Part shown: one piece after another, positions 51,601-59,177 of the stretch
How positions within the stretch are numbered: the first letter of the stretch is position 1
How the letters are laid out: each line of letters begins with the position of its first letter
Source: JAJRQY01 sp965224435
Lineage (GTDB): Bacteria; Actinomycetota; Acidimicrobiia; Acidimicrobiales; SZUA-35
Reading direction: 5' to 3'
NCBI GenBank assembly: GCA_965224435.1
Contig: OZ245048.1
Location: 558,001-622,000, forward strand
Length of the DNA stretch: 64,000 nt
Notes under the pieces: generated by a model
Told to the model about the DNA's origin: nothing
Databases searched by the model: none
The model's input: the letters and a program-made list of their open reading frames with translations, nothing else
Position numbers and translations under genes: made by a program

Positions 51601-52468
51601 GGATCGGGGCTCCATCGGTCGTAGCTGAGGGATTGGCGACGACAACTCCCAGGTAGTCCCGTGAATCGCTCGCAACTGGTGCCGAAACAGAGCCGTGTTC
51701 CACCCGGTAGCGAATGAGTTCTCCAGCGGTCTGGCCAGGAATGTCAAACTGGAACCGGCCTGGCTCGACTTCATCCATTGGAGTTGTCACTGGCGATTCG
51801 TGGCCAACCCGATAGACCAGGTTCGGAACCCCGTCGCCCTCAACTTGAACGTTTATCCGCACTGACTCGTTGGCACTTGGAACGCCAGGAGAAGCGGTTA
51901 TCCCAGAGATGGAAAAGTCAGAGACAATTGGTTGGTTGTTGGCTGCACCAGGCGTTGGTTCTGCATCCGAAGCGAACCAGTTGCTTGACAAGGAATTGTC
52001 TGACGCGAAATCAATCAGTTCAAGCGACGGGCCGGCTCCGTCGGCTGCCGTTGGCCAGTCACCCTTGTCGTCGTATTCAACTTCATCGATGATGAGTTCG
52101 CCTTGGGCGAGGATGATGATTTCACCCTTGTTCGAAAGCTTGCCTTGGTAAGTGCCAACAGGAACGATGCCGTAGGTGGCTTGTGTCAGGTTGGTTTCCG
52201 GAGCCAGAATGACGTACCCGTTGGCGGGGACAACAACGCCGTCGAGCAGAGCTGTCACCCCTGTGGTGAAGGAGAACCCGTCGAGGGAGAGGTCTTCCCC
52301 GCTCGGGTTATGGAGTTCAATGAACTCGTACTCGGTTCCGTCAGAAGGGTTGTAGTGAATCTCAGAAATTAGAACGGGTGCCTGGCCGGCTGCTTCGACT
52401 GGACCAATCACTGCGGTACTTGCGGCAGAAAAGACTGCGGCGATGAGTACGAAAATGGACTTGCGCAT
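48644..52468 (-). CDS. Secreted LTD-CotH-LTD protein with three CBM60-like repeats
   Basis: A 1274-residue exported protein. The ATG at 52468 has GGAGGG seven bases before and a signal peptide (cut near residue 27). Domains in order: lamin-tail domain (LISEIHYNPSDGTEYEFIEL), an Ig-like stretch, a CotH kinase-like domain (about 320-640), a second lamin-tail domain (VVISEVQHSPSSDEPEFLEL), then Gly/Ser/Asp linkers and three copies of a CBM60/CBM36-like module (each with QFTNDGQQPTDRNVYIDNI). Such modules bind xylan-like sugars through calcium. No anchor signal is seen, so it is probably released. CotH kinases phosphorylate proteins; key residues were not fully checked. Confidence 0.87.
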   Translation of the reverse strand: MRKSIFVLIAAVFSAASTAVIGPVEAAGQAPVLISEIHYNPSDGTEYEFIELHNPSGEDLSLDGFSFTTGVTALLDGVVVPANGYVILAPETNLTQATYGIVPVGTYQGKLSNKGEIIILAQGELIIDEVEYDDKGDWPTAADGAGPSLELIDFASDNSLSSNWFASDAEPTPGAANNQPIVSDFSISGITASPGVPSANESVRINVQVEGDGVPNLVYRVGHESPVTTPMDEVEPGRFQFDIPGQTAGELIRYRVEHGSVSAPVASDSRDYLGVVVANPSATTDGAPILEYFMDDDDYATMMANPEDRSLSFSAVVAYDGEVFDGATVAIRGGDYARQTYDKLALGFDLPKGFVLQVPGITDYPVDEFALATDGSITEWARAETSWWLFEQAGFPRVHSGVIRLERNASFQGVYRFQEKLDGTWRNANNLDSGDFFKATAGGFRTPTGFDQRSGDTSGPELLEITQSLDGASTSAQRAMLFSKFDVPALVNYVATGSTVGHYDSSFHNFYVYRDTKDTGLWSLYPWDLNNTFATTVFDCNGETETGLRCINDPLMDAVYGDATLEAMVWARIATLTSGPLASDQIRQMHDARVAAIGAETADLDKAAWPRRFHIGETGSYFHRTVDRVRAKFANESRVPTLGAPSSVVISEVQHSPSSDEPEFLELVNTGSQPVDLSGWQIEAVFKNGRSMPGGTILLPGARLVMTESITLLQAAYSDLPNIPLIEFNGSLKGSGETIELVTASGLVADSVTYSNASPWPQAVDNRTLELIDLQSDNDLGSNWSVSSSDLGSPGQENAPADDGTGDDSGSGDDNGSGDDGSGDDDTDDTNTGHHTITLTARGTTGQEQINLNINGQTHANLTLTTTLTTYEFTTTTAINNINIQFTNDGQQPTDRNVYIDNITLNNTTYETEAPSTHSTGTYGRGTGCAPGNKSSSWLHCNGHIEYAIQPLQTPVEDSGSGDDGSGDDGSGDDGSGDDDTDDTNTGHHTITLTARGTTGQEQINLNINGQTHANLTLTTTLTTYEFTTTTAINNINIQFTNDGQQPTDRNVYIDNITLNNTTYETEAPSTHSTGTYGRGTGCAPGNKSSSWLHCNGHIEYAIQPLQTPVEDSGSGDDGSGDDGSGDDDTDDTNTGHHTITLTARGTTGQEQINLNINGQTHANLTLTTTLTTYEFTTTTAINNINIQFTNDGQQPTDRNVYIDNITLNNTTYETEAPSTHSTGTYGRGTGCAPGNKSSSWLHCNGHIEYAIQPLPTPTTAPQALVAGNLVTQS
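48703..49149 (-). repeat. CBM repeat unit 3 (447 bp)
   Basis: The C-terminal copy of the long tandem repeat in the CotH gene. It begins at GGAGGGGTTGGATGG on the + strand and is identical by eye to units 2 and 1 over more than 400 bases. Two GSGDD codon blocks lie in its linker. Confidence 0.95.
49150..49611 (-). repeat. CBM repeat unit 2 (462 bp)
   Basis: The middle copy. It is 15 bases longer than unit 3 because its linker has one more five-residue GSGDD block; the rest matches. Confidence 0.95.
49612..50022 (-). repeat. CBM repeat unit 1 (partial unit at its linker end)
   Basis: The N-terminal-most copy, matching the other two through the module and into the start of the linker, where it diverges near 50022 into an older-looking linker (SGSGDDNGSGDD). 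Confidence 0.92.
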
Positions 52469-52525
52469 GGTGCCACCCTCCAAGGTTTTGTGCAGACCTA
52501 TCGGGCCCCGTCAGCCATATATGAG

Positions 52526-54046
52526 CTATTCGTGGTGCGGGGCCTCCAGGGCGGTGTCGCCCGGGTTGAAGTCTTCCAGCTCTCGTGACGCTGTTTCCGG
52601 GTATCGGGTTGATACCAAGTAGGCGACAAGGAGGGGAGCCCACAGCAGGACCAGCAGGGCAGGTCCAAGACTTCCCCAGACCACGCTTAGGTGGCCAACA
52701 ATGACCAGGCCGAGCGCGCTCCCCGAGACAGCAATGACATCGAGCATTCCACCAATCCTTGCCCGCGCTCTTGTGGGAAATAGCTCGGTTTGATAGCCGC
52801 GAAGGGCTGTGAATGAAGCTCCAAGCAGCCAAACGCTGAGCAAGGACGAGAACCACAGAGCGGGTCCGCTCTGATAGTAGGACACCAGTGACATCACAGT
52901 TCCCAAGGCCATGCCCATGGACCCGATCCGCTTGCGCCCATAGCGGTCGGCGAAATAGCCGGCAGCCAGGATGACCAGGCCGACAGGCGTGGAGATCAGA
53001 ACTCGGAAGAGGCTGATTTTGGCGGCGGAGAAGCCTCGCTCGTCCTTGAGGAAGGTGTTCTGTAGCTGTGATGCCGGGGACAAGAAGAGGGAGGCGCAAA
53101 AGGAAGAAACAGCGAGCAGAGCAAAGCGTCGCCAGTCGATCTGGCCGGGGGAGTGATGCTCGGCGGCGACATCGAAGCGTCGGGTCTCGGGAAGGTTCTT
53201 CGCGACCCACCACAGAACTGGCAGGAAAGCGAGTGAAGCCACAAACACGATTCGCCAGCTACCAATGGAGATATCCGCGGCAGGTAGTACAGCAAGAACA
53301 AGGGCGCCACCGAAACCAGTGGCGAGGGCCATGAGAGCGACGCTGAGTGATCGCACACCCGCCGGCACCTCTTCGGTGACAGCGAGGGTCAACAAGGTCA
53401 ACAAGCCCGTGTCAAAGCCGCGGGCCAGGGCCTGGGTGATGCCGAGCGTCAGCATGTCGTTGGAGAGGGCTCCGCTCGCAGTGAAGATGATTGATGCAAG
53501 GGCAAAACCGAGGAGAAGTGGGCGTCGTCCGATGCGGTCGGCTCGTCTGATCAAGATCGCAGAGAGAACAACCCCGACGCGCAGCGCTGCCAGTGTGTTT
53601 GCTTGCATTGAATTGTTGGCGCCAAAGTCCTTGGCGGCGAAAGCAATGGTCTGACCTATGACCACACCGAGGTAGCCAGCAACCACACTGAGGACAGCGA
53701 GGACAGATAGGAGGGTGGTCGTGCGGGTGGTGATTACTTCCTCTGGCCACCACCTGCGTCTGTGGGGTTCCCGGTCAAGTTCGATCAGTCCGCGCCGCAT
53801 GAGCGGAGTGAACAGTGGCCGCCAAACCGGAATATCAAGCCGAAACTCCGTGGTCTCGATAATCCTGACCTTCCCACCGGCCTGGGGTTCGGCTACAAGA
53901 GTTCGCCGGTAGTCACTGAAAGGACCGTGTTCCTGGATAAAGACTCCGGGAGATACCTCGTCTTCGATCAAGAAATCAATTCGAGGTTCAGTCAGACCCT
54001 TCGCAGTCTTGGGGTCAAGGACTTGATCGAAGGTTGTAGTGGTCAC
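52526..54046 (-). CDS. MFS transporter with N-terminal SRPBCC-like domain
   Basis: A 506-residue protein. Residues 1 to about 110 are soluble: GPFSDYRRTLVAEP and KVRIIETTEFRLDIPVWRPLF then RRWWP resemble a SRPBCC (START-like) domain. From about residue 115 come about twelve helices of the major facilitator family, with RRADRIGRRPLLLGF (loop 2-3) and FADRYGRKRIGSMGM (loop 8-9) as signature loops. The small molecule exported or imported is unknown; the soluble part might sense it. The GTG start at 54046 overlaps the upstream stop (GTGA). Confidence 0.87.
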   Translation of the reverse strand: MTTTTFDQVLDPKTAKGLTEPRIDFLIEDEVSPGVFIQEHGPFSDYRRTLVAEPQAGGKVRIIETTEFRLDIPVWRPLFTPLMRRGLIELDREPHRRRWWPEEVITTRTTTLLSVLAVLSVVAGYLGVVIGQTIAFAAKDFGANNSMQANTLAALRVGVVLSAILIRRADRIGRRPLLLGFALASIIFTASGALSNDMLTLGITQALARGFDTGLLTLLTLAVTEEVPAGVRSLSVALMALATGFGGALVLAVLPAADISIGSWRIVFVASLAFLPVLWWVAKNLPETRRFDVAAEHHSPGQIDWRRFALLAVSSFCASLFLSPASQLQNTFLKDERGFSAAKISLFRVLISTPVGLVILAAGYFADRYGRKRIGSMGMALGTVMSLVSYYQSGPALWFSSLLSVWLLGASFTALRGYQTELFPTRARARIGGMLDVIAVSGSALGLVIVGHLSVVWGSLGPALLVLLWAPLLVAYLVSTRYPETASRELEDFNPGDTALEAPHHE

Positions 54047-54297
54047 GGATTCTCTTGTGTCGAATGGCCTGTGTCGGCCTGATCCGTATTGCTCTGCCGT
54101 GTGTTGGTCCGGTCGGCTCGCTCTGCTTCCTCAAGCTGGGTGCTTACCCGCTTGTTGGCGATCCACAAGAGTCCCGCAATAAGCCCCAGCGGGATGGCCA
54201 CCAACAAAACTTCGTCCCATCCTCCCTGATGTGCAAAAAGTGGGAACAAAACGGCTGCTTTCGGCGCTGAAGAGGGTGGAACCAGCCTGCCGAACAT
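54043..54297 (-). CDS. Small single-pass membrane protein
   Basis: An 84-residue protein with one helix (EVLLVAIPLGLIAGLLWIA) and a polar, Thr/Gln/Asp-rich tail. It precedes and overlaps the MFS gene by four bases, so it is probably a partner. The ATG at 54297 is chosen because the frame further up runs under the divergent NifU-type gene. No family is recognised. Confidence 0.65.
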   Translation of the reverse strand: MFGRLVPPSSAPKAAVLFPLFAHQGGWDEVLLVAIPLGLIAGLLWIANKRVSTQLEEAERADRTNTRQSNTDQADTGHSTQENP

Positions 54298-54350
54298 GGT
54301 GGTGAAGCGTACGGCGATAACGTGTCGACACGGGTTCACGAGAGGAACGA

Positions 54351-54689
54351 ATGTCAGAAAATCAGCTACTTGAAGAGTCAAGCGACTTGTACCAACAAGT
54401 CCAGAAGGTGGTTGACATCATGCGGCCCGCTATCCAGGCAGACGAGGGCGACATCGCCCTTCGAGCCGTGTCGGAGGATGGCCTTGTCTCGGTTGAACTG
54501 ATGGGGGCGTGCGTGACCTGTCCAGCATCAAGTGCGACGATGAAGGATGGTATTGAGCGAATCTTGCGGAAACGAGTGGACGGGGTGACCGGAGTCGAGC
54601 ATGTCGGTGAGGAACTCATCGGCGCCGAAGATGGCACCCTGGTATCGCTAACCGGCTCGACCCCAAAGGTCTCCCCGTTTGCTTCGTAA
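54351..54689 (+). CDS. NifU C-terminal-type Fe-S scaffold protein
   Basis: A 112-residue protein. The core IMRPAIQADEGDIALR and GACVTCPASSATMKDGIERIL is that of NifU C-terminal (Nfu) domains; C54 and C57 form the CXXC that holds a transient 4Fe-4S cluster across a dimer. The start has GAGAGGAACGA just upstream. A cysteine desulfurase lies about 2.5 kb on at 56866, but no direct operon link exists. Confidence 0.92.
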   Translation: MSENQLLEESSDLYQQVQKVVDIMRPAIQADEGDIALRAVSEDGLVSVELMGACVTCPASSATMKDGIERILRKRVDGVTGVEHVGEELIGAEDGTLVSLTGSTPKVSPFAS

Positions 54690-54705
54690 CGTCGCATTGC
54701 CGAGA

Positions 54706-54768
54706 GGCTGACTACATGGCAGCCAGGTTCGGTTACTAAGCAGCCAGTTTGATTACTTGGCGGCCAAG
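54706..54768. repeat. Imperfect 21-bp repeats over the mscL 3' end
   Basis: Three units with a 21-base period, ending CAGCCAG (54726), CAGCCAG (54747) and GGCCAAG (54768), cover the last codons of mscL and the sequence after it. Read on the mscL strand each unit gives leucine-alanine-alanine codons and then, directly or one codon later, a stop. Confidence 0.6.
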
Positions 54769-55157
54769 AGGTCGCGGATCTCACCAAGAAGATCGGTTTC
54801 GCTTGGTCCGTCGTCTTCTTCTTCTGGCTGAACTGACTTGTTGTAAGCCTTCACCAACATGAAGATGACAGATGCAATCATGATGAAGCTGAGCAATAGG
54901 GTCAGCCATGCACCGTATTCGATTGCCGGCTCAACCATGGAAACGGTGCCGTCGTCGGCAACGACCTCGGTCGATCCGCCAAGGCCGATCTTGAGATCGC
55001 TGAAGTCCGGCTTGCCGAAGATGCGGGCGACGATCGGCAGGATCATGTGGTCAACGAGGCCTTGAACAACGGGTGCGAAGGCCAGAGCCATGATGAGACC
55101 GACGGCAGCTTCGAATACTCCACCCTTGTTCACGAAATCTTTGAATTCTTGAATCAT
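54753..55157 (-). CDS. mscL: Large-conductance mechanosensitive channel
   Basis: A 134-residue channel that opens on osmotic shock. FKDFVNKGGVFEAAVGLIMALAF is the N-terminal amphipathic segment and first helix (given in parts: FKDFVNKGG, AAVGLIMALAF), VVQGLVDHMILPIV follows, and the second helix is LTLLLSFIMIASVIFMLVKA. The acidic C-terminal helix ends LLGEIRDLLAAK. The ATG at 55157 has AAAGGA upstream on its strand. Confidence 0.95.
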   Translation of the reverse strand: MIQEFKDFVNKGGVFEAAVGLIMALAFAPVVQGLVDHMILPIVARIFGKPDFSDLKIGLGGSTEVVADDGTVSMVEPAIEYGAWLTLLLSFIMIASVIFMLVKAYNKSVQPEEEDDGPSETDLLGEIRDLLAAK

Positions 55158-55242
55158 GTGTTTTTCCTTTTGTGTGGGCATTAGCGCCGCAAGTATGGAC
55201 CAAAGAAGGTTCACTCCGCGCAAAGAGCGATAAATTACCCAA

Positions 55243-56085
55243 ATGGTCGATTCGCATGCCACATGTAGCCAGCATCCCGACAGATCCGCTGCAGTTGGCT
55301 GTCAACGGTGCGATAAGCCCATCTGTGCTGAGTGCATGCACGCTGCATCGGTCGGGTTTCATTGCCCAGCGTGCACCGAGTCTGGTGCCCAGAAGATTCA
55401 TCGCCCCGGCAGCCAAAGCAAGAACACCTACTTCACCTATGGCGTCCTTGCTTCAATCGTCGCTGTCTTCCTCTTTGAGCTCTTTCTGGACAATGGGGCC
55501 GGAACTCGTAACCAGTTCAGCAGCGACTACTTGCTGTGGGGTCCAGGCGTGTCCCACGGAGACTATTGGAGAATCGTTACCGGCGCCTTCCTTCACGGTG
55601 ACATTGTTCATCTCCTATTCAATTCCTATTTCATCTACAGCTTTGGTCGCTACCTGGAACAAGGGGTTGGCTGGCTGCGAACTGGCCTGATCTATGCTGG
55701 CGGCCTCTTCGGAGGCTCCGCCGCGGTGCTGCTTTTCAACTGGGAGGTTCCCACGCTTGGAGCCTCAGGAGCAGCCTTGGGTCTTGGTGGCGGGGCGGTG
55801 GCCATCATGGCTTCTCGGGGTCAGTCGATTACCCAATCACCGCTCAGCCGGGTGCTCCTACTGAACTTGGCCATTCCTTTCTTCATTGGCGGCATCTCCT
55901 TCTGGGGCCACTTCGGCGGCATCATCGGTGGCGCGCTGGTCGGAGCAGCTCTCAGCTTCCTACCGGTGCGGTTTGGCCAGTCACATGCTGTGGCTCGTCT
56001 AGCCGCTGGCGCGGTCGTCGTTGCACTTGCTGCTCTCGCGGTTGTAGCTGGAACCGAAATCGGTCCCTCGCTCGCCGGCCCCTAA
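55243..56085 (+). CDS. Rhomboid intramembrane protease with N-terminal zinc finger
   Basis: A 280-residue membrane protease. Residues 6-45 form a B-box-like zinc finger (CSQHPD...CQRCDKPICAECM...FHCPAC). The rhomboid domain has HLLFNSYFIYSFGRYLE, the catalytic S175 in GASGAALGLGGG and H223 in GHFGGIIGG, with about six helices. It cuts membrane proteins within their helices. The ATG at 55243 is divergent from mscL by 85 bases. The combination of zinc finger and rhomboid is common in actinobacteria. Confidence 0.93.
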   Translation: MVDSHATCSQHPDRSAAVGCQRCDKPICAECMHAASVGFHCPACTESGAQKIHRPGSQSKNTYFTYGVLASIVAVFLFELFLDNGAGTRNQFSSDYLLWGPGVSHGDYWRIVTGAFLHGDIVHLLFNSYFIYSFGRYLEQGVGWLRTGLIYAGGLFGGSAAVLLFNWEVPTLGASGAALGLGGGAVAIMASRGQSITQSPLSRVLLLNLAIPFFIGGISFWGHFGGIIGGALVGAALSFLPVRFGQSHAVARLAAGAVVVALAALAVVAGTEIGPSLAGP

Positions 56086-56095
56086 TTGTCAGCTC

Positions 56096-56818
56096 CTAGC
56101 CCTCGGCATAGACCGAGATAGCTAGGTCACCAGCTGGATCGAACTCGTCTTGCTTCCACGACGAGTAGCGCTCGACCAGCTGGAGACCCGCTGCGGAGGC
56201 AAGCTCGTCCAACTGGGTAGGCGTGGTCCAGCGAATGAGCCAGGGCCGCAACTTGATTCCAGCTTCGGCGATGTCCACGTGTTGGCCAGTGATGGTTTGG
56301 GTTTGGGTGTCGACCAGGGTGGCAGCCAAGACCAACCGGTCGGCGTCGATCCGCGAAACTCCCAAAGACGACTTCTCGCTCTGGCCGAGCCCGACACCGG
56401 TGAACGTTTCGATTATCAGAGGAGCACCCGGAGCCAACGAGGGGGCCACCTGGTGGAAAAATGCCTGCTGGTCTTGAACCGAAGGCAGATTGAACAAGGT
56501 ATTGAAGGCGCAAAGTGCGGCCCCGAAGGCTCCCGGTCCAAAGGGGAGCGACGACATGTCGCCTAGTACGTTCACCACGGATTTGGGGCACTGGCTAAGC
56601 ATGGGGATGGAAGCGTCAAGGCCGATTACTTGGTGGCCTCGTTCAACCAAGGGGATTGCCAATCTGCCGGTTCCGACGCCGAGTTCCAGAATTGGTCCAC
56701 CCAAACAACGACGGGAGACGAAGTCGGCCGTAGCTTCGGCATCGGTGATCTGGCCGTACCACTGGTCATAGACATCGGCGAACGAGTTGCCATAGGTCCC
56801 AGGGCCGAACGCTGTCAT
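56096..56818 (-). CDS. Class I SAM-dependent methyltransferase
   Basis: A 240-residue enzyme. Motif I is ILELGVGTGRLAIPL (about residues 39-53), followed by VIGLDAS and an acidic pocket. MSSLPFGPGAFGAALCAFNTLFNL follows. Substrate unknown. It starts at an ATG at 56818, divergent from the cysteine desulfurase with a 47-base gap, and converges with the rhomboid gene. Confidence 0.88.
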   Translation of the reverse strand: MTAFGPGTYGNSFADVYDQWYGQITDAEATADFVSRRCLGGPILELGVGTGRLAIPLVERGHQVIGLDASIPMLSQCPKSVVNVLGDMSSLPFGPGAFGAALCAFNTLFNLPSVQDQQAFFHQVAPSLAPGAPLIIETFTGVGLGQSEKSSLGVSRIDADRLVLAATLVDTQTQTITGQHVDIAEAGIKLRPWLIRWTTPTQLDELASAAGLQLVERYSSWKQDEFDPAGDLAISVYAEG

Positions 56819-56865
56819 GAGTCCGAACCGTACCGCTCGCCATCGCTGAGCGCTAGCCTTTTGAG

Positions 56866-58032
56866 GTGGCTTCCGTCAGCACGACCCACAGCAGCACCAT
56901 GCACTACCTGGACCATGCCGCTTCGACCCCGGTCCGTCCGGTCGCGCTCGAAGCCATGCTGCCCTACTTGACTACCCAATTCGGTAACCCCTCCGGTGCC
57001 CACCGACTAGCCAGGAACGCCAACAAGGCCATTGACGAGTCGCGTGAGCTGATGGCTGATTTGCTGGGTGCTGAACCTGGAGAGGTTGTATTCACCGGCG
57101 GCGGAACCGAGGCCGACAATCTGGCCGTGTTCGGGACCGTGGAAGCCCGGCCGGGGCGAGCGGTTTGCTCAGCAGTTGAACACCACGCCGTTATTGAGCC
57201 GGTCGAGAGTTTGGGCGGCTCAATCATTCCCGTTGATCACGATGGCCGGGTCCGGCTGGAAGAACTTGAGCCCTTGCTTGGCGATGATGTCAGCCTGGTT
57301 TCGGTCATGCTGGCCAATAATGAAACTGGGATGGTTCAACCGCTGGACAGCATTGCTGGCATGGTTGGCGCCCACGCTCCGAATGCGCTCATTCATACTG
57401 ACGCGGTGCAAGCGTTCTCTTGGCTGGATGTCGCTGACGTGGCCCAGGTGGCTGATCTGGTTTCGGTTAGCGCCCACAAGTTCGGTGGCCCACAGGGTGT
57501 CGGAGCCTTAGTGATTCGAGATCGAGCGACACTTGCTGCCCGAGCCGTGGGTGGCGGCCAGGAACGAGGCCGCCGTAGCGGTACCCAGAACGTGGCCGGA
57601 ATCGTGGCTATGGCGGCCGCAGCCGAAGAAATGGTAAGGAATCGCCAGGTCGAGGTCGAACGAATCCGAGGCCTTCGCGACCTGCTGCTGGACGGGATCC
57701 TGAGCACAATTCCCGGTTCATTGGAGACGGGGCCCAGAGAGCTGAAGACAGCAAACATCGCCCATCTCTGCTTCGAAGACATTGAAAGTGAGTCCCTCTT
57801 GTTCTTGCTGGAAAAGGCCGACATCTACGCCTCGGCTGCTGCTTCGTGCTCAAGCGGAGCAATGGAGCCGAGTCATGTTCTGGCCGCCATGGGATTTTCC
57901 CGCCAACTTGGTTTTGGATCCCTGCGACTCTCGCTGGGTTACACCACCACCGAAGCCGACGTTGACGCGGTCCTTCGGGTATTGCCGGAAGCAGTGCAGC
58001 GCCTTCGGGATTCGGAGGAGAGTCGTGGCTGA
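56866..58032 (+). CDS. iscS: Cysteine desulfurase
   Basis: A 388-residue PLP enzyme that takes sulfur from cysteine. YLDHAASTPVRP opens the fold, TGGGTEADNLAV and ANNETGMVQPLD follow, K205 in SAHKFGGPQGVGAL binds PLP, and C328 in SAAASCSSGAMEPSHVLAAMG is the persulfide Cys. GTG start at 56866; an ATG at 56899 is possible. It overlaps mnmA by eight bases, so its sulfur is probably passed to tRNA thiolation. Confidence 0.95.
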   Translation: MASVSTTHSSTMHYLDHAASTPVRPVALEAMLPYLTTQFGNPSGAHRLARNANKAIDESRELMADLLGAEPGEVVFTGGGTEADNLAVFGTVEARPGRAVCSAVEHHAVIEPVESLGGSIIPVDHDGRVRLEELEPLLGDDVSLVSVMLANNETGMVQPLDSIAGMVGAHAPNALIHTDAVQAFSWLDVADVAQVADLVSVSAHKFGGPQGVGALVIRDRATLAARAVGGGQERGRRSGTQNVAGIVAMAAAAEEMVRNRQVEVERIRGLRDLLLDGILSTIPGSLETGPRELKTANIAHLCFEDIESESLLFLLEKADIYASAAASCSSGAMEPSHVLAAMGFSRQLGFGSLRLSLGYTTTEADVDAVLRVLPEAVQRLRDSEESRG

Positions 58033-59095
58033 AATCCTTGTTGCCCTGTCCGGCGGTGTTGATTCAACCGTGGCCGCTGCCCTGCTGGTGCAGGAAGGTC
58101 ACGATGTCACCGGCGTCACCCTGAAGCTCTGGGGCGGAGAAACCGATTCTGGCTGCTGCTCAGTGTCTGACGTTGAGGATGCTCGCCGGGTCGCCCAGCA
58201 GCTTGGCATTGACCACCATGTCTTCAACTTTGGCGATGACTTCGACAAGTTCGTGGTTGATCCTTATGTCGCCGACTATGCCGCAGGCAAGGTGCCGAAC
58301 CCCTGCATCGAATGCAACCGCCACATCAAGTTCGACAAGCTCTTCCGACGGGCCGACGCCTTGGGCTTTGATTTGATTGCTACCGGACATCATGCCCAGG
58401 TGGTCGAGACGGCTGATGGCAGTCTCCGGGTCGGCCGGGGAGCTGATCCGACTAAGGATCAGAGCTATGTCTTGCACATGCTTGGCCAAGACCAGTTGCG
58501 ACGTCTGCGACTTCCCGTTGGCACGTTTACCAAGGATCGGGTCCGTGAGTTGGCCAGCGAACTTGGTTTGCGAACAGCCAACAAGCCCGACAGTCAGGAT
58601 GTTTGTTTCATCGAACGAACGCCGGGTCGGGGTGAAACCGGTAGACGAGTCTTTCTGGGGGAGCGGATCCCGCTGCGACCAGCAACCATCGTCGACCAGT
58701 CGGGCAAGACGGTTGGCTCAGCACCCTCGGTAGAACTCGTCACCGTTGGCCAACGCAAGGGCCTCGACCTGGGTGGAGCGCCCGACCGCCGCTATGTGAT
58801 TGATATTGATCATGAGGCAGCCGTGGTCACGGTTGGTTCTTTCGACGAGACCCTGACTGATCGCACGGTCGTGTCTGATCTTGAGTGGACCAACGGTCCG
58901 GTTGAGGGAGAGTTTGTCGTGCAGTGTTCGGCTCACGGCTCTCGCAAGCCAGCAACAATTGATCCGGCTGACGGCACCACGGTTCTGTGGAGTGAGCCCC
59001 ATCAGCGAGTCGCCGTCGGACAATCGGTGGTGCTCTATGTCAACGACACCGTCGTCGGTGGTGGTATCGCCGGACCCCCACAGGCCTCCCCATGA
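58025..59095 (+). CDS. mnmA: tRNA-specific 2-thiouridylase
   Basis: A 356-residue enzyme that puts sulfur on U34 of Lys, Glu and Gln tRNAs. The ATP loop is SGGVDSTVAA at residues 9-18. The two catalytic Cys are C94 in NPCIECNRHIKFD and C194 in DSQDVCFI. TVGQRKGLDLGG is the family C-terminal start. The GTG at 58025 lies inside the last codons of the cysteine desulfurase, which fits the known iscS-mnmA partnership. Confidence 0.96.
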   Translation: MAEILVALSGGVDSTVAAALLVQEGHDVTGVTLKLWGGETDSGCCSVSDVEDARRVAQQLGIDHHVFNFGDDFDKFVVDPYVADYAAGKVPNPCIECNRHIKFDKLFRRADALGFDLIATGHHAQVVETADGSLRVGRGADPTKDQSYVLHMLGQDQLRRLRLPVGTFTKDRVRELASELGLRTANKPDSQDVCFIERTPGRGETGRRVFLGERIPLRPATIVDQSGKTVGSAPSVELVTVGQRKGLDLGGAPDRRYVIDIDHEAAVVTVGSFDETLTDRTVVSDLEWTNGPVEGEFVVQCSAHGSRKPATIDPADGTTVLWSEPHQRVAVGQSVVLYVNDTVVGGGIAGPPQASP

Positions 59096-59177
59096 TCTCG
59101 TTAGTTTCTCGTTCTGGCACCGGTAGAGATCCATATGCGACATCTGGTCGGTGCCAGAAGCTTGATTTGGGTTTCGC

